Source of the DNA: Viridibacillus sp050278625
GTDB taxonomy: Bacteria > Bacillota > Bacilli > Bacillales_A > Planococcaceae
Direction of reading: 5' to 3'
DNA: 64,000 nucleotides
Assembly: GCF_050278625.1 (NCBI RefSeq)
Contig: NZ_JBNNTI010000001.1
Span: forward strand, 496,001 to 560,000
Below the pieces are notes generated by a model. It was not told the origin of the DNA, ran no database searches, and saw only the letters and a list, made by a program, of their open reading frames with translations. The position numbers and the translations under genes are program-made. Shown in pieces: positions 42,852-52,188 of the stretch (the first letter of the stretch is position 1; the number at the start of each line of letters is the position of its first letter).

Positions 42852-43523
42852 ATGGTTGAGGATAAAGTTGGTTTTGCAAAAGAACTAATTAATCAATACA
42901 AGAATTTGTTAGCAGATTGGATTCCACAAGATGCCACATTGGCGATTGCCACCGGAGAATCGTACATCTACTATTTAGCTGGCGCTTATGATGTACATCT
43001 AAATAATGGAAAAGGTATAAAAAAAGGTAGCATTGCAGAACGAGTCATTCAAGAACGAAGAAAGATTGAAGCTGTTGTAGAAGAAGAGCTATTAGGTACA
43101 CCCTATTACGGCATTGGTTATCCCATCGACTTAAATGGGCAGCCTGCAGCACTACTTGTCATATTACCTCCTGATCACCAGGTTGCTATAAAAGAACCGT
43201 TTCGCTTTATAACTGGTAAACAAGAAGATGAATGGGCGCCTATCGCAATTGAGAAAGTTTCGCATTTCGAGAGTTTAAATAAAAAGAGCTGGTTTTATGC
43301 TAAAAGTGAACAATACAAAACAAACTTAACTTTAAAAGAGTTACATAGACGATTACCTGATTGTTTTCTACGAATTCACCGTTCTTATATAGTAAATATT
43401 CACTCCATTCAAAAAATAACGAAAGACTTCTCTTCTAATTTAATGATAGTTTTGAAAGATAATACTGAACTACCTGTGAGTAGTTCCTATATTAATGATG
43501 TGAAAAAAGCTCTAGAATTTTAG
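42852..43523 (+). CDS. LytTR-type regulator divergent from aceAB
   Basis: A 223-residue protein. The C-terminal 95 residues are a LytTR DNA-binding domain (KSWFYAKSEQYKTNLTLKELHRRLP, FLRIHRSYIVNIHSIQKI and the final strand with LPVSSSY). The first 120 residues form a small cytosolic sensor-like domain (LADWIPQDATLAIATGESYIYYLAG ... YYGIGYPIDLNGQPAALLVILPP), similar in layout to GAF/PAS sensors, with no receiver domain, so it is not a two-component response regulator. Position and divergent orientation suggest control of aceAB (inference). The ligand is unknown. GAGGGGG ribosome site. Confidence 0.82.
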   Translation: MVEDKVGFAKELINQYKNLLADWIPQDATLAIATGESYIYYLAGAYDVHLNNGKGIKKGSIAERVIQERRKIEAVVEEELLGTPYYGIGYPIDLNGQPAALLVILPPDHQVAIKEPFRFITGKQEDEWAPIAIEKVSHFESLNKKSWFYAKSEQYKTNLTLKELHRRLPDCFLRIHRSYIVNIHSIQKITKDFSSNLMIVLKDNTELPVSSSYINDVKKALEF

Positions 43524-43572
43524 AATTAATATTAATTCTGTCTACCGGATGCGAAAACGCATTCGGTTTTTT
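43522..43572 (+). terminator. Palindrome and terminator downstream of the LytTR gene
   Basis: AGAATTAATATTAATTCT (43522-43539) is a perfect palindrome overlapping the LytTR stop. It is followed by the stem ACCGGATGCG-AAAA-CGCATTCGGT (43544-43567) and a T-run, a good terminator. Confidence 0.82.
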
Positions 43573-43790
43573 AATTCTAAAAGTTTCAATTGAAGAATTG
43601 ATAGATTATATCCTACAAAATAATCTTAATTTATATTATTACTAAACAACTTTACAGAATCATCTTCTATATAAATGGAATACATTCTTTCCAATTTTGG
43701 GTACCCAAATAATAGAGAATACAATTTTCAACTTAGAATTACGGATATTTTCTCATAAACTTTCAAACTAGCTTTTATTTTTTCTTAAAA
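43573..43790. other. Gene-free stretch upstream of the XRE/pot operon
   Basis: Part of a 388-bp interval. AT-rich; no frame or structure recognised between the LytTR terminator and the pot promoter. Confidence 0.4.
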
Positions 43791-43792
43791 CG

Positions 43793-43821
43793 GTTGAAAA
43801 ATGCTGTCAATTTTGTATAAT
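43793..43821 (+). promoter_or_regulatory. Promoter of the XRE-potABCD operon
   Basis: TTGAAA near 43793-43799, about 16 bp, TATAAT (43816-43821). Confidence 0.7.
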
Positions 43822-43834
43822 AGATATCGTTTGA

Positions 43835-43893
43835 GTAAACTAAAAGTTTCGTTAAAGTAAACTTTTGATTCTTTAAGTTTACGAATAGTAAAC
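43835..43893. promoter_or_regulatory. Cluster of GTAAAC motifs, probable operator of the XRE regulator
   Basis: GTAAAC occurs at 43835-43840, 43857-43862 and 43888-43893, and its complement GTTTAC at 43877-43882. The last two form the perfect palindrome GTTTAC-GAATA-GTAAAC. Spacings of about 20-22 bp place the sites on one DNA face. All lie between the predicted transcript start and the XRE ribosome site, suited to autorepression. Confidence 0.65.
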
Positions 43894-43911
43894 AATCGAG
43901 GAGCAAGGTAG

Positions 43912-44454
43912 ATGCAAATCGGCAAAAAGATTAAACGACTTCGCCTAAAAAAGGGGCTTACTCAAGAAGAGTTAGGCGAAAGAACAGATTTGAGCAAAGG
44001 TTACATCTCACAATTAGAAAGAGATCTTAACTCCCCTTCTATTGAAACTCTCTTCACATTGCTAGAAGTTCTTGGCTCAACACCAAAAGACTTTTTTGAT
44101 GATGAACAAGAAGAACAAAAGGTCGTCTACACAGATGAGGACCAAACAATCTTTACAGACGAAGATAAAAAATATCGTATTCAATGGCTTATTCCAACTT
44201 CTAATGAAAAAGAAATTGAACCTGTCATTTTAACATTTGAACAAAACGGTGAATTCAAACAATTTGAGCCTTCTCTATCTGAAACATTTATTTATGTTTT
44301 AACAGGGCGTGTTCGACTTGTATTAGGTAAGGAAGAATATATCGCAACTGCAGGTAATGCGGTCTATTTCGATGCTTCGGATACTCATCAGCTGTTTAAT
44401 GCTCACGCAGGAAAAACCGAGCTTTTACTCGTCGCAACCGAATCTTATTTATAG
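43912..44454 (+). CDS. XRE-family regulator with cupin domain (polyamine operon)
   Basis: A 180-residue protein. HTH_3 domain at 1-60 (IKRLRLKKGLTQEELGERTDLSKGYISQLERD), acidic linker, and a C-terminal cupin (about 105-178; SETFIYVLTGRVRLVLGKEEYIATAGNAVYFDASDTHQLFNA) that should bind a small ligand. This is the PuuR-like layout often found ahead of polyamine transport genes. 15 bp before potA in the same operon. Likely controls its own operon via the GTAAAC cluster (inference). GAGGAGCAAGGT ribosome site. Confidence 0.88.
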   Translation: MQIGKKIKRLRLKKGLTQEELGERTDLSKGYISQLERDLNSPSIETLFTLLEVLGSTPKDFFDDEQEEQKVVYTDEDQTIFTDEDKKYRIQWLIPTSNEKEIEPVILTFEQNGEFKQFEPSLSETFIYVLTGRVRLVLGKEEYIATAGNAVYFDASDTHQLFNAHAGKTELLLVATESYL

Positions 44455-44469
44455 TTTAGGAGGCCCAAC

Positions 44470-45576
44470 ATGACTGAAAACTCAATTATTCGCTTTGAAA
44501 ACGTGTCAAAGTCTTATTCTGATGGCACTGTTGTATTAAAAGACATCAGTTTTGAATTAGAGAGAGGTGAGTTTTACACGCTACTAGGTCCATCTGGTTG
44601 TGGTAAAACAACAATTCTCCGCCTAATCGCTGGTTTCATGGAGCCTACGAGTGGCTCAATTTATTTTAATGGTAAGAAAATCAATAATGTTCCTGCAAAT
44701 GAACGACAAGTGAATACTGTATTCCAAGACTATGCCCTATTCCCACATTTAGATGTGTTTGAAAATGTAGCGTTTGGATTACGTATCAAAAAACTAAAAA
44801 ATGCTGAAATTACAACTCGTGTAAATGAAGCATTAAAATTTGTTAACTTAGACGGTTATGGCAATCGAGAAATCTCTGAAATGTCAGGTGGTCAACGTCA
44901 ACGTGTCGCTATAGCTCGGGCAATCGTTAATGACCCTGAAATTATTTTATTAGATGAACCTTTGTCTGCTTTAGACTTAAAGCTTCGTACAGAAATGCAA
45001 TATGAACTACGCGAATTACAACAACGACTAGGTAAAACTTTCGTTTTCGTTACACATGATCAAGAAGAAGCATTAGCAATGTCGGATGAAATTTTCGTTT
45101 TAAACGAGGGAAATATTCAACAAAGTGGTACACCAGTTGATATTTATGATGAACCTATTAACCGATTCGTTGCAGATTTCATCGGTGAATCAAATATAGT
45201 GCCTGGTACGATGATTGAAGACTTTGTCGTGAATTTCGCTGGCAAAACATTCGAATGTGTCGACCAAGGCTTAAATCCAAATGAAAAAATAGATATCGTA
45301 ATTCGACCTGAAGATTTGGAAATTACGTCACTTGAAAAAGGTAAGTTAGAAGTAACTGTAGATACACAATTATTCCGCGGCGTACATTATGAATTATCTA
45401 CCTATGATGGAGATGGAAACGAATGGCTTGTACACTCATTAAAAAAAGCAACAGTTGGTACGAAAATCGGACTAGATTTTGATCCTGAAGCCATTCACGT
45501 TATGCGTCTAAACGAAACAGAGGAAGACTTTGACAAACGTTTAGAATCATATGGAGATGAAGAAGATGAGAAATAA
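44470..45576 (+). CDS. potA: Spermidine/putrescine ABC transporter, ATP-binding protein
   Basis: Drives polyamine import with PotB and PotC. 368 residues. Walker A GPSGCGKTT, Q-loop FQDYALFPH, signature MSGGQRQRVAIARA, Walker B IILLDEPLSALD, H-loop VTHDQEEA, and a C-terminal TOBE domain (about 285-350). TTTAGGAGG ribosome site. It overlaps potB by 11 bp. Polyamine specificity is inferred from the operon and PotD. Confidence 0.93.
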   Translation: MTENSIIRFENVSKSYSDGTVVLKDISFELERGEFYTLLGPSGCGKTTILRLIAGFMEPTSGSIYFNGKKINNVPANERQVNTVFQDYALFPHLDVFENVAFGLRIKKLKNAEITTRVNEALKFVNLDGYGNREISEMSGGQRQRVAIARAIVNDPEIILLDEPLSALDLKLRTEMQYELRELQQRLGKTFVFVTHDQEEALAMSDEIFVLNEGNIQQSGTPVDIYDEPINRFVADFIGESNIVPGTMIEDFVVNFAGKTFECVDQGLNPNEKIDIVIRPEDLEITSLEKGKLEVTVDTQLFRGVHYELSTYDGDGNEWLVHSLKKATVGTKIGLDFDPEAIHVMRLNETEEDFDKRLESYGDEEDEK

Positions 45577-46390
45577 AAAAAATAGTTCAATTACGCTCAT
45601 TCCGTACTATTTGTGGATTGCGCTCTTTGTAATTGCACCAATTATATTGGTTGTGTATTACTCACTGCTTGATTTAAATGGGAATTTCACATTAGCAAAC
45701 TATCAAAACTTCTTTACGGGCGTTTATTTGAAAATGACGTTAAGTTCGTTTTGGTACGCGTTTCTGATTACACTATTCTCATTATTAGTATCTTATCCTA
45801 CAGCTTATTTAATTACTAAAACAAAGCAAAAACAACTTTGGCTAATATTAATTATTATTCCATCATGGATTAACTTACTTTTAAAAACGTATGCTTTCAT
45901 TGGAATTTTCGGCATGAGTGGTCCAATTAATGCATTTTTGAAAATAATCGGCATTCCAGAACAACAAATACTATTTACTGATATGAGTTTTGTTTTTGTA
46001 GCTGTTTATATTTTCATTCCGTTTATGATTTTACCGATTTTCAATGCACTGGATAAACTAAATCCAGCACTTATTTATGCTTCTCGCGATTTAGGTGCTT
46101 CTAAACTAACTACATTCCGTAGAGTTATATTACCACTTACAATGAACGGTATTAAATCAGGAGTTCAAGCTGTATTCATCCCTGCATTATCTCTATTCAT
46201 GATTACTCGACTCATTGCAGGTAATCGCGTTATTACACTTGGTACTGCAATTGAACAACAATTTTTGGTTACTCAAAACTGGGGAATGGGTTCGACAATC
46301 GCTGTATTCTTAATACTATTTATGTTCATCATTATGCTAATCACTGGTCAAAAAGAGAAAGGGGCATCACTAAATGGAAAAGCTAAGTAA
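45566..46390 (+). CDS. potB: Spermidine/putrescine ABC transporter permease PotB
   Basis: Membrane permease with six predicted helices (274 residues). The ABC importer EAA-type loop is visible: YASRDLGASKLTTFRRVILPLTMNGI. The start is the ATG at 45566 (MRNKKNSSITLIPYY), overlapping the end of potA, with GGAG 9 nt upstream; ATGs at 45551 and 45557 are in-frame alternatives. Overlaps potC by 17 bp. Confidence 0.92.
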   Translation: MRNKKNSSITLIPYYLWIALFVIAPIILVVYYSLLDLNGNFTLANYQNFFTGVYLKMTLSSFWYAFLITLFSLLVSYPTAYLITKTKQKQLWLILIIIPSWINLLLKTYAFIGIFGMSGPINAFLKIIGIPEQQILFTDMSFVFVAVYIFIPFMILPIFNALDKLNPALIYASRDLGASKLTTFRRVILPLTMNGIKSGVQAVFIPALSLFMITRLIAGNRVITLGTAIEQQFLVTQNWGMGSTIAVFLILFMFIIMLITGQKEKGASLNGKAK

Positions 46391-47177
46391 AAGTTCAAAG
46401 CTCTATTTAGCTTTGGTTTTTGTCGTTTTGTATGCGCCTATTCTGTTTTTAGTATTTTACTCTTTTAACAGTGGCGGAACGATGACAAATTTCAAATCAT
46501 TTACATTAGAGCATTATATAGCTGTATTTGAAGATACACGTTTGATAAACATTTTGATTAATACAGTTGTAGTAGCATTATTGTCTGCACTCATTTCTAC
46601 GATAATCGGAACTCTTGGTGCGATTGGAATTATTTCTATGCGCAATCAAAAACTACGCAATACTGTACTCTCGCTAAATAATATTTTAATTGTTAGTCCA
46701 GATGTAATTATCGGGGCTTCATTCTTGATCTTATTTACAATGGTTGGAGTTAAATTAGGCTTCAGTTCTGTATTATTATCACACGTCGCTTTCAGTATTC
46801 CAATTGTTGTCATTATGGTATTGCCTAAACTGCAAGAAATGAGTTCTTCTCTTATTGATGCAGCACTTGATTTAGGTGCTACACGTCGAGACATTTTAAC
46901 ACGCGTTATTTTACCTTATGTCAAACCAGGTATTTTCGCCGGATTCTTTTTAGCGTTAACTTATTCTCTAGATGATTTTGCTGTGACGTTTTTCGTTACT
47001 GGAAATGGCTTCAGTACTTTATCAGTTGAAATCTACTCAATGGCGCGCGCCGGTGTTTCTTTAACTGTTAATGCTATATCTGGATTAGTATTCTTTGTTA
47101 CGATGTTACTTGTGCTCGGTTATTACTTCATCACAAACCGTAGTAAAGGCGCACGTGGATCGGAGGTTCCGAAATGA
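46374..47177 (+). CDS. potC: Spermidine/putrescine ABC transporter permease PotC
   Basis: Second permease, 267 residues, six helices. EAA loop DAALDLGATRRDILTRVILPYVKPGI is clear, and the helix before it is LSHVAFSIPIVVIMVLPKLQ. The start region MEKLSKSSKLYLALVFVVLYAPI matches PotC N-termini. Overlaps potD by 4 bp (ATGA), so translation is coupled. Confidence 0.92.
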   Translation: MEKLSKSSKLYLALVFVVLYAPILFLVFYSFNSGGTMTNFKSFTLEHYIAVFEDTRLINILINTVVVALLSALISTIIGTLGAIGIISMRNQKLRNTVLSLNNILIVSPDVIIGASFLILFTMVGVKLGFSSVLLSHVAFSIPIVVIMVLPKLQEMSSSLIDAALDLGATRRDILTRVILPYVKPGIFAGFFLALTYSLDDFAVTFFVTGNGFSTLSVEIYSMARAGVSLTVNAISGLVFFVTMLLVLGYYFITNRSKGARGSEVPK

Positions 47178-48247
47178 AGTCATTAGTACGTTATACAGTT
47201 GGCATAATTCTTGTTTGCGCAATACTGATGTACGCTGCAAGTGTAATGGACAAAACTTCCGGTAAATCAGGAAAAGATATTTTAACCATTTATAACTGGG
47301 GAGAATATATTGATCCCGACTTACTTAAACAATTTGAAAAAGAAACTGGTATTCATGTTATTTACGAAACATTTGATTCAAATGAAGCGATGATGACGAA
47401 AATAGAACAAGGTGGTACATCTTACGATATTTCGATGCCATCTGAATACACAATTGAGCAAATGGAAGAACGTAAGTTACTGCTTCCAATTGATTACAAA
47501 AAAATTCCAAACATCAAGAATATCGATGATGATTTCTTAAATTTAGATTTTGATCCGAAGAATAAATACTCCGTCCCTTATTTCTGGGGTACCGTAGGCA
47601 TTGTTTATAATCCAACGATGTTAAATGGTCAAAATTTCGATAGCTGGGATGACCTTTGGGATCCATCTCTAAAAGGAAAAGTGATATTAGTTGATAGTGC
47701 TCGTGAAGTTTTAGGTGTTAGCTTAAACAGTATGGGGAAATCACTTAATTCAATTGATACCGATGAATTACAGGCAGCAACTGATAAACTAATTAAACTG
47801 GCCCCAAATGTCAAAGCTATTATCGGCGATGAAGTAACTCAATTAATGGTAAATGGTGATGCATCTGTCGCTCTAACTTGGTCAGGTCAAGCTGCTGATA
47901 TGATGAATGAAAATGCAGACTTAACGTATAATGTACCATCAGAAGGCTCTAATTTATGGTTTGATAACATGGTTATTCCTAAAACGTCTAAAAACATAGA
48001 GGGTGCCCATAAATTTATTAACTTCATGTTAGATCCTGAAGTAGCTGCTCAAAATGCTGATTATGTCGGCTATTCTACACCTAATAAGGCAGCATTAAAA
48101 TTAATGGACCCAGAAGTAGTGAACGATGAACGTTACTATCCTTCAAAAGAAGTTCGAAATAATTTACATGTGTATAAAAATTTAGGTAAAGAAAAAATCG
48201 GTGAGTACAATGAATTTTTCTTAAAATTTAAAATGTCCATACGATAG
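47174..48247 (+). CDS. potD: Spermidine/putrescine-binding protein PotD
   Basis: Extracytoplasmic substrate receptor, 357 residues. LTIYNWGEYIDPDLLKQFEKETGI is the characteristic PotD/PotF start; YDISMPSEYTIEQM, VPYFWGTVGIVYNP and LTWSGQAADM follow. The polyamine-binding acidic and aromatic positions cannot be verified without alignment. The N-terminal hydrophobic segment contains a Cys (LVCAIL) in its middle, but -1 is Val, so it is not a proper lipobox; the protein may be anchored by an uncleaved helix or be released. Last gene of the operon, with a terminator. Confidence 0.92.
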   Translation: MKSLVRYTVGIILVCAILMYAASVMDKTSGKSGKDILTIYNWGEYIDPDLLKQFEKETGIHVIYETFDSNEAMMTKIEQGGTSYDISMPSEYTIEQMEERKLLLPIDYKKIPNIKNIDDDFLNLDFDPKNKYSVPYFWGTVGIVYNPTMLNGQNFDSWDDLWDPSLKGKVILVDSAREVLGVSLNSMGKSLNSIDTDELQAATDKLIKLAPNVKAIIGDEVTQLMVNGDASVALTWSGQAADMMNENADLTYNVPSEGSNLWFDNMVIPKTSKNIEGAHKFINFMLDPEVAAQNADYVGYSTPNKAALKLMDPEVVNDERYYPSKEVRNNLHVYKNLGKEKIGEYNEFFLKFKMSIR

Positions 48248-48250
48248 AAT

Positions 48251-48290
48251 GAAGAAGCTCGGTAGGTGTAAACCTTACTGAGCTTCTTTT
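48251..48290 (+). terminator. Terminator of the pot operon
   Basis: GAAGCTCGGTAGG pairs with CCTTACTGAGCTTC around a 6-nt loop, followed by TTTT. Confidence 0.88.
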
Positions 48291-48377
48291 GTTGCTTAAC
48301 GCAAAATCTAACTGTATAATTCTATCAGTATCATTAATTAGTAACACGAAATACTTCTACAAGAAAGAGAGCAATCT

Positions 48378-49547
48378 ATGAAATCCTCTAATAAATTGGC
48401 GTTGATCTTATTAATGTTCAATATGTTTATCACCATGAGTGCCGTTGGTCTCATTATTCCCGTCATGCCAACTTATTTAAAACTATTCGGTGCAGCTGGA
48501 CAAGTACTCGGTTTTTTAATTGCTATTATTGCTTTTGCACAATTTCTGTTCTCCCCTATTGCTGGGAATTTATCTGACCGTATCGGTCGAAAAAAATTAA
48601 TAGTTTTTGGTCTAATTCTAAACGGTATTGCACAAATTTCATTTGGCTTATCTACAGAGCTTTGGATGTTATTCGTTTGTCGTTTCTTAATAGGAGTAGG
48701 CTCTGCCTTTATCGTACCACCTATTATGGCTTATGTAGCAGATATTACAACCATTGACGCACGCGGAAAAGCGATGGGGCAAATTGGAGCAGCTGTTTCA
48801 CTAGGCTTTATGATTGGACCTGGAATTGGTGGCTTTTTGTCTCATGTTAGTTTGCACTTTCCATTTTACTTTGCTGGTTCATCTTCTATTATTGCTGGCG
48901 TTTTATCTCTTATCTTATTACCAGCGACAACCCCTGTAATACAGAATGTTGTAAAAGGTGAAAACATATTCAAACAACTATCTCGTTCATTCCATGCCTC
49001 ATATTTTGTACTACTTATTGTTGTCTTTGTATTCTCATTTGGAATATCAAACTTCCAAGCGACTTTATCAATGTTCTTAACTTATAAGTTTTCATACACA
49101 GCAACTGATATCGCCATATTAATGACTGTTGGTGGTTTTGCTGGAGTGGTCGTTCAAGGCTTTGCATTAAATAGTCTATTTAAGAGATTTGGAGAAATGA
49201 AAATTATTTTATTTGGCCTTGTAGTTGCTTCCATTAGTATGCTAGGAATATTATTCGTTAGTGGATACTTTATCATGTTACTTGTGGCGACTCTATTCTC
49301 AACAGCAACCACTTTAATTCGTCCGGCTGTAAATACTCTGATTTCAAAAACAGCTGGCAATGAACAAGGATTCGCTGCTGGTATGAATAATGCATATATG
49401 AGCTTAGGAAATATGATTGGACCTGCCCTTGCCGGCATATTATTCGATTGGAAAATGAATAGTCCATATATTTTTGGAACAATAATTTTAGTAGGTTGTT
49501 TCTGTCTAACTGCAATTTGGACAAAAAGAAAAACAGCACAAGCTTAA
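48378..49547 (+). CDS. MFS drug/metabolite efflux transporter
   Basis: A 389-residue major facilitator with twelve predicted helices. The loop 2-3 motif GNLSDRIGRKKLIVFG (motif A, GxLaDrxGrkk) and the motif C-like region GFMIGPGIGGFL of the drug:H+ antiporter-1 group (Bmr/NorA/TetA-like) are clear. The substrate is unknown. Monocistronic: own ribosome site (AAGAAAGAGAG) and terminator. It is not obviously tied to polyamines, although some Bmr-like pumps (Blt) export spermidine, and it follows the pot operon in the same direction. Confidence 0.88.
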   Translation: MKSSNKLALILLMFNMFITMSAVGLIIPVMPTYLKLFGAAGQVLGFLIAIIAFAQFLFSPIAGNLSDRIGRKKLIVFGLILNGIAQISFGLSTELWMLFVCRFLIGVGSAFIVPPIMAYVADITTIDARGKAMGQIGAAVSLGFMIGPGIGGFLSHVSLHFPFYFAGSSSIIAGVLSLILLPATTPVIQNVVKGENIFKQLSRSFHASYFVLLIVVFVFSFGISNFQATLSMFLTYKFSYTATDIAILMTVGGFAGVVVQGFALNSLFKRFGEMKIILFGLVVASISMLGILFVSGYFIMLLVATLFSTATTLIRPAVNTLISKTAGNEQGFAAGMNNAYMSLGNMIGPALAGILFDWKMNSPYIFGTIILVGCFCLTAIWTKRKTAQA

Positions 49548-49558
49548 TAGAACATATG

Positions 49559-49589
49559 AAAAGGCGGCTCAAATTCGAGCCGCCTTTTT
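49559..49589. terminator. Bidirectional terminator between the MFS gene and the VWA operon
   Basis: AAAAGGCGGCTC and its exact complement flank a 6-nt loop. The right flank runs into the stop codon of the VWA gene (49588-49590). Confidence 0.93.
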
Positions 49590-52188
49590 AACGTATTTTC
49601 TTATTTTTCAACAATTCACCAACGTTAAGTTGTTCTTCTTGTTGAGTTTCTTTTTTTGTTTTACGAATTCCATTTGGAATATTTCGTAATGTAGTCCAAC
49701 CGAAGCGTCTTATTGTGATATCGATAAAGAATAATAACATCGCCATTAACACTAACCATTGTGCAATGTTCTGCTGGTTTGAACTTGCTGAAGGAAGCTT
49801 ACGAAATGCTTCGGCCGGTTCTGTTAGTTCTTTACCATTGGTTTTTGTCGAAAGCTCTGTTAATAACTTCGTATTGTCCGGCTGTATTTGATATTCTGCA
49901 CTGTAAGGGATTGTCAGTCCAGCCTGATACATCCCTGCATCTTCATTGGAAACTCTAAAGAATACTAATCCAGGTCCATGATCAAAATTCACACGAGTTT
50001 TACCTGGTGATAAAGGTTCTTCTGTGATTGATAACTCTTCACCTTTTTCATCTACAACGACTATGTCCATAAAGGCCGATTGTGCTGTCGGGTCTGAAAC
50101 GATAAAAGAACCGTCGCTTTGCTGTTGAATATTATAAGGCACTTCATTATATGAAGGGAGTAGCTTCGATACGGTCGTGTTCCAAAAATCTGACCATCCT
50201 TGGAAGCGAGCCCAATCCCCGCTCCATTTTCCTGTTGTATCCGATGTAAAGGCCATTGTCTTTCCTAGACCATACTTCCATTCTGCAAGAACAGGATCGT
50301 CCTTTTCACTTTCTATAATGACATTAGCTGTCTGTTTAGCTGTAGTAGCAATATATGCGTTCATTTTCGGCACGCCATCTTTAAATAGACTTTGCCATTT
50401 TGCCCCTCCACCTATGATGGGGTAAAATGGATTGTCTTCGATATATGTGCGGGTCAACATCGAAGTTTCACGAGAGAGTATCGACGGAATTGTTTCTTCA
50501 TCTGCCACATCATAGAATCGACCTGCTCCTGCTTCTGCTAGATATTGAAGCAAACCTCGATCAGAATCTTGTCCAATTGCAACGGTAGAAAGTGTAATAT
50601 TCGCTTTTTTACCTTCTTCAATTAGCTGCTCATAGGAATTATTTGTGGCTGCCTGACCATCTGTTAACAAAATAATATGTTTGCGCTGTAACTTTAAATC
50701 TTGCATACGTTCATAAGCTAAGCTTAAAGATGTATAAATTTCCGTCCCTCCGTCTGGTGTGACAGATAGAATTTGCTCAATCACTTGCTTTTTATTTTCT
50801 AACGGATTTGGCGGTATGATTTCCCATGGCCGATCGTCAAATGCGATAAAACCAAATATATCATCTTCGCGCAATAATTCAACTGAGCGTGCAGCTGCTT
50901 CCTTTGCTAAATTAATTTTGTTACCATACATACTTCCAGAACGATCTAGAACAATTGTTAAACCAAGAGAAGGAATCTTTTCTTTCCCCTTCACTTCCAT
51001 TTCAACAGGCAAAATGGTCTCAATCGGCGTTTTGAAATAACCACCGAGACCAAAACTATTTTCCCCACCAATCATCATAAAGCCCATACCAAAGTTTTTA
51101 ACCGCCTGTTCAATCATCGCCATTTTCTGTTCTCCGACTAAATGCCCTGAGACATTGTCAAAAATAATAGCATCATAACCAATATAAGAAGACTGCATTG
51201 AAGGTAATTCCAACGCGGAGATGGTATCTACCTTCAGAGTGCTCTGGTCAATAACATTCGATAGACTGCTTGATTTCACATCGTCACTGTGTACTAATAA
51301 TATATGTGGTGTTCCTTGTACTGTAGTAACACTTGTCAATTCATTATTTTCAAGTAATGCATCTTCTGCCATTTTAAGCTGGGCCTTATACTTAATAAGA
51401 CCATCACCTTTAGCTGTATGGCGGAAAGTAACTGTATTTGAACCACTATCTAACTGAACTTTTTGCTTTTCAATTATTTTATCATTCGCTGATAATAGTA
51501 GCTCGCTTGTTGTATTTGTAGAAGCTTCTATTTGCACAGTTAACTGTTGTCGCTCACCTTTATATGCCACTGGCGGTGTTTCAAAGGAAGTAATGGCAAC
51601 ATCTTGTTTTACTGGTTTATCCACTTTTACTGTATCAATTTGAACATTACTATTTTGTAATCGACTAAGTTGTTCTGTTGTTGACCCCGCTGTTTCAACA
51701 CCATCTGAAAAAACAACAATACGGGTTGCCTTATTTTTGTCTACTACATTCGTTACTAACTGTAAGGCATTTGCTAAATTTGTTTGACCACTGTCTTTTA
51801 ATACAGGCCATTCTGGTAAATTGGTTCTGTTAGCCGTTAAGCCAAGATCTGTCTGTACTCCTGTAGCAAAACTATAAACTCCTTTAGATTGATATTCCTT
51901 ACTACTTTCCATACTTTCTTGGATCCAACTGGCAATGTCTTTTTCAGTTCCTTTCATCGAGGCAGAACGGTCTACTAAAAAGACTACTTGTTCTTCTTTT
52001 ATCGACAATAATATATAAGGTGCACTCAATGCAAAAACGAGAAGACTTATTGCTACTACACGCATACAGAAAATAATTTTATGTTCTTTATTATAACTTT
52101 CCCTACTTTGTAACCACGCCCATCCAAAATACAATAGAACCGGTATAAATAACAGTAGCCATAGGGGGTCATCAATGCGTAAATCCAT
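49588..52188 (-). CDS. Membrane protein with two VWA domains and a GATase-like domain
   Basis: An 866-residue protein, last of the eight-gene operon. Two N-terminal helices (about 8-25 and 40-62), a first VWA domain with MIDAS FLVDRSASM (about 70-200), a beta-rich segment, a class I glutamine-amidotransferase-like domain (about 290-395: AIIFDNVSGHLV, FMMIGGENSFGLGGY) lacking an evident nucleophile Cys, a second VWA with IVLDRSGSM (about 405-570) and HIILLTDGQA, and a C-terminal helix (about 818-836). The bulk should lie outside the cell. VWA domains bind metal and mediate protein contacts; role unknown. Starts inside the preceding gene (17-bp overlap). Confidence 0.88.
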   Translation of the reverse strand: MDLRIDDPLWLLLFIPVLLYFGWAWLQSRESYNKEHKIIFCMRVVAISLLVFALSAPYILLSIKEEQVVFLVDRSASMKGTEKDIASWIQESMESSKEYQSKGVYSFATGVQTDLGLTANRTNLPEWPVLKDSGQTNLANALQLVTNVVDKNKATRIVVFSDGVETAGSTTEQLSRLQNSNVQIDTVKVDKPVKQDVAITSFETPPVAYKGERQQLTVQIEASTNTTSELLLSANDKIIEKQKVQLDSGSNTVTFRHTAKGDGLIKYKAQLKMAEDALLENNELTSVTTVQGTPHILLVHSDDVKSSSLSNVIDQSTLKVDTISALELPSMQSSYIGYDAIIFDNVSGHLVGEQKMAMIEQAVKNFGMGFMMIGGENSFGLGGYFKTPIETILPVEMEVKGKEKIPSLGLTIVLDRSGSMYGNKINLAKEAAARSVELLREDDIFGFIAFDDRPWEIIPPNPLENKKQVIEQILSVTPDGGTEIYTSLSLAYERMQDLKLQRKHIILLTDGQAATNNSYEQLIEEGKKANITLSTVAIGQDSDRGLLQYLAEAGAGRFYDVADEETIPSILSRETSMLTRTYIEDNPFYPIIGGGAKWQSLFKDGVPKMNAYIATTAKQTANVIIESEKDDPVLAEWKYGLGKTMAFTSDTTGKWSGDWARFQGWSDFWNTTVSKLLPSYNEVPYNIQQQSDGSFIVSDPTAQSAFMDIVVVDEKGEELSITEEPLSPGKTRVNFDHGPGLVFFRVSNEDAGMYQAGLTIPYSAEYQIQPDNTKLLTELSTKTNGKELTEPAEAFRKLPSASSNQQNIAQWLVLMAMLLFFIDITIRRFGWTTLRNIPNGIRKTKKETQQEEQLNVGELLKNKKIR

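Noticed and set aside
47174..47260. PotD as a lipoprotein
   Set aside because: The only Cys in the signal region is in the hydrophobic core with Val at -1, so it does not form a lipobox.
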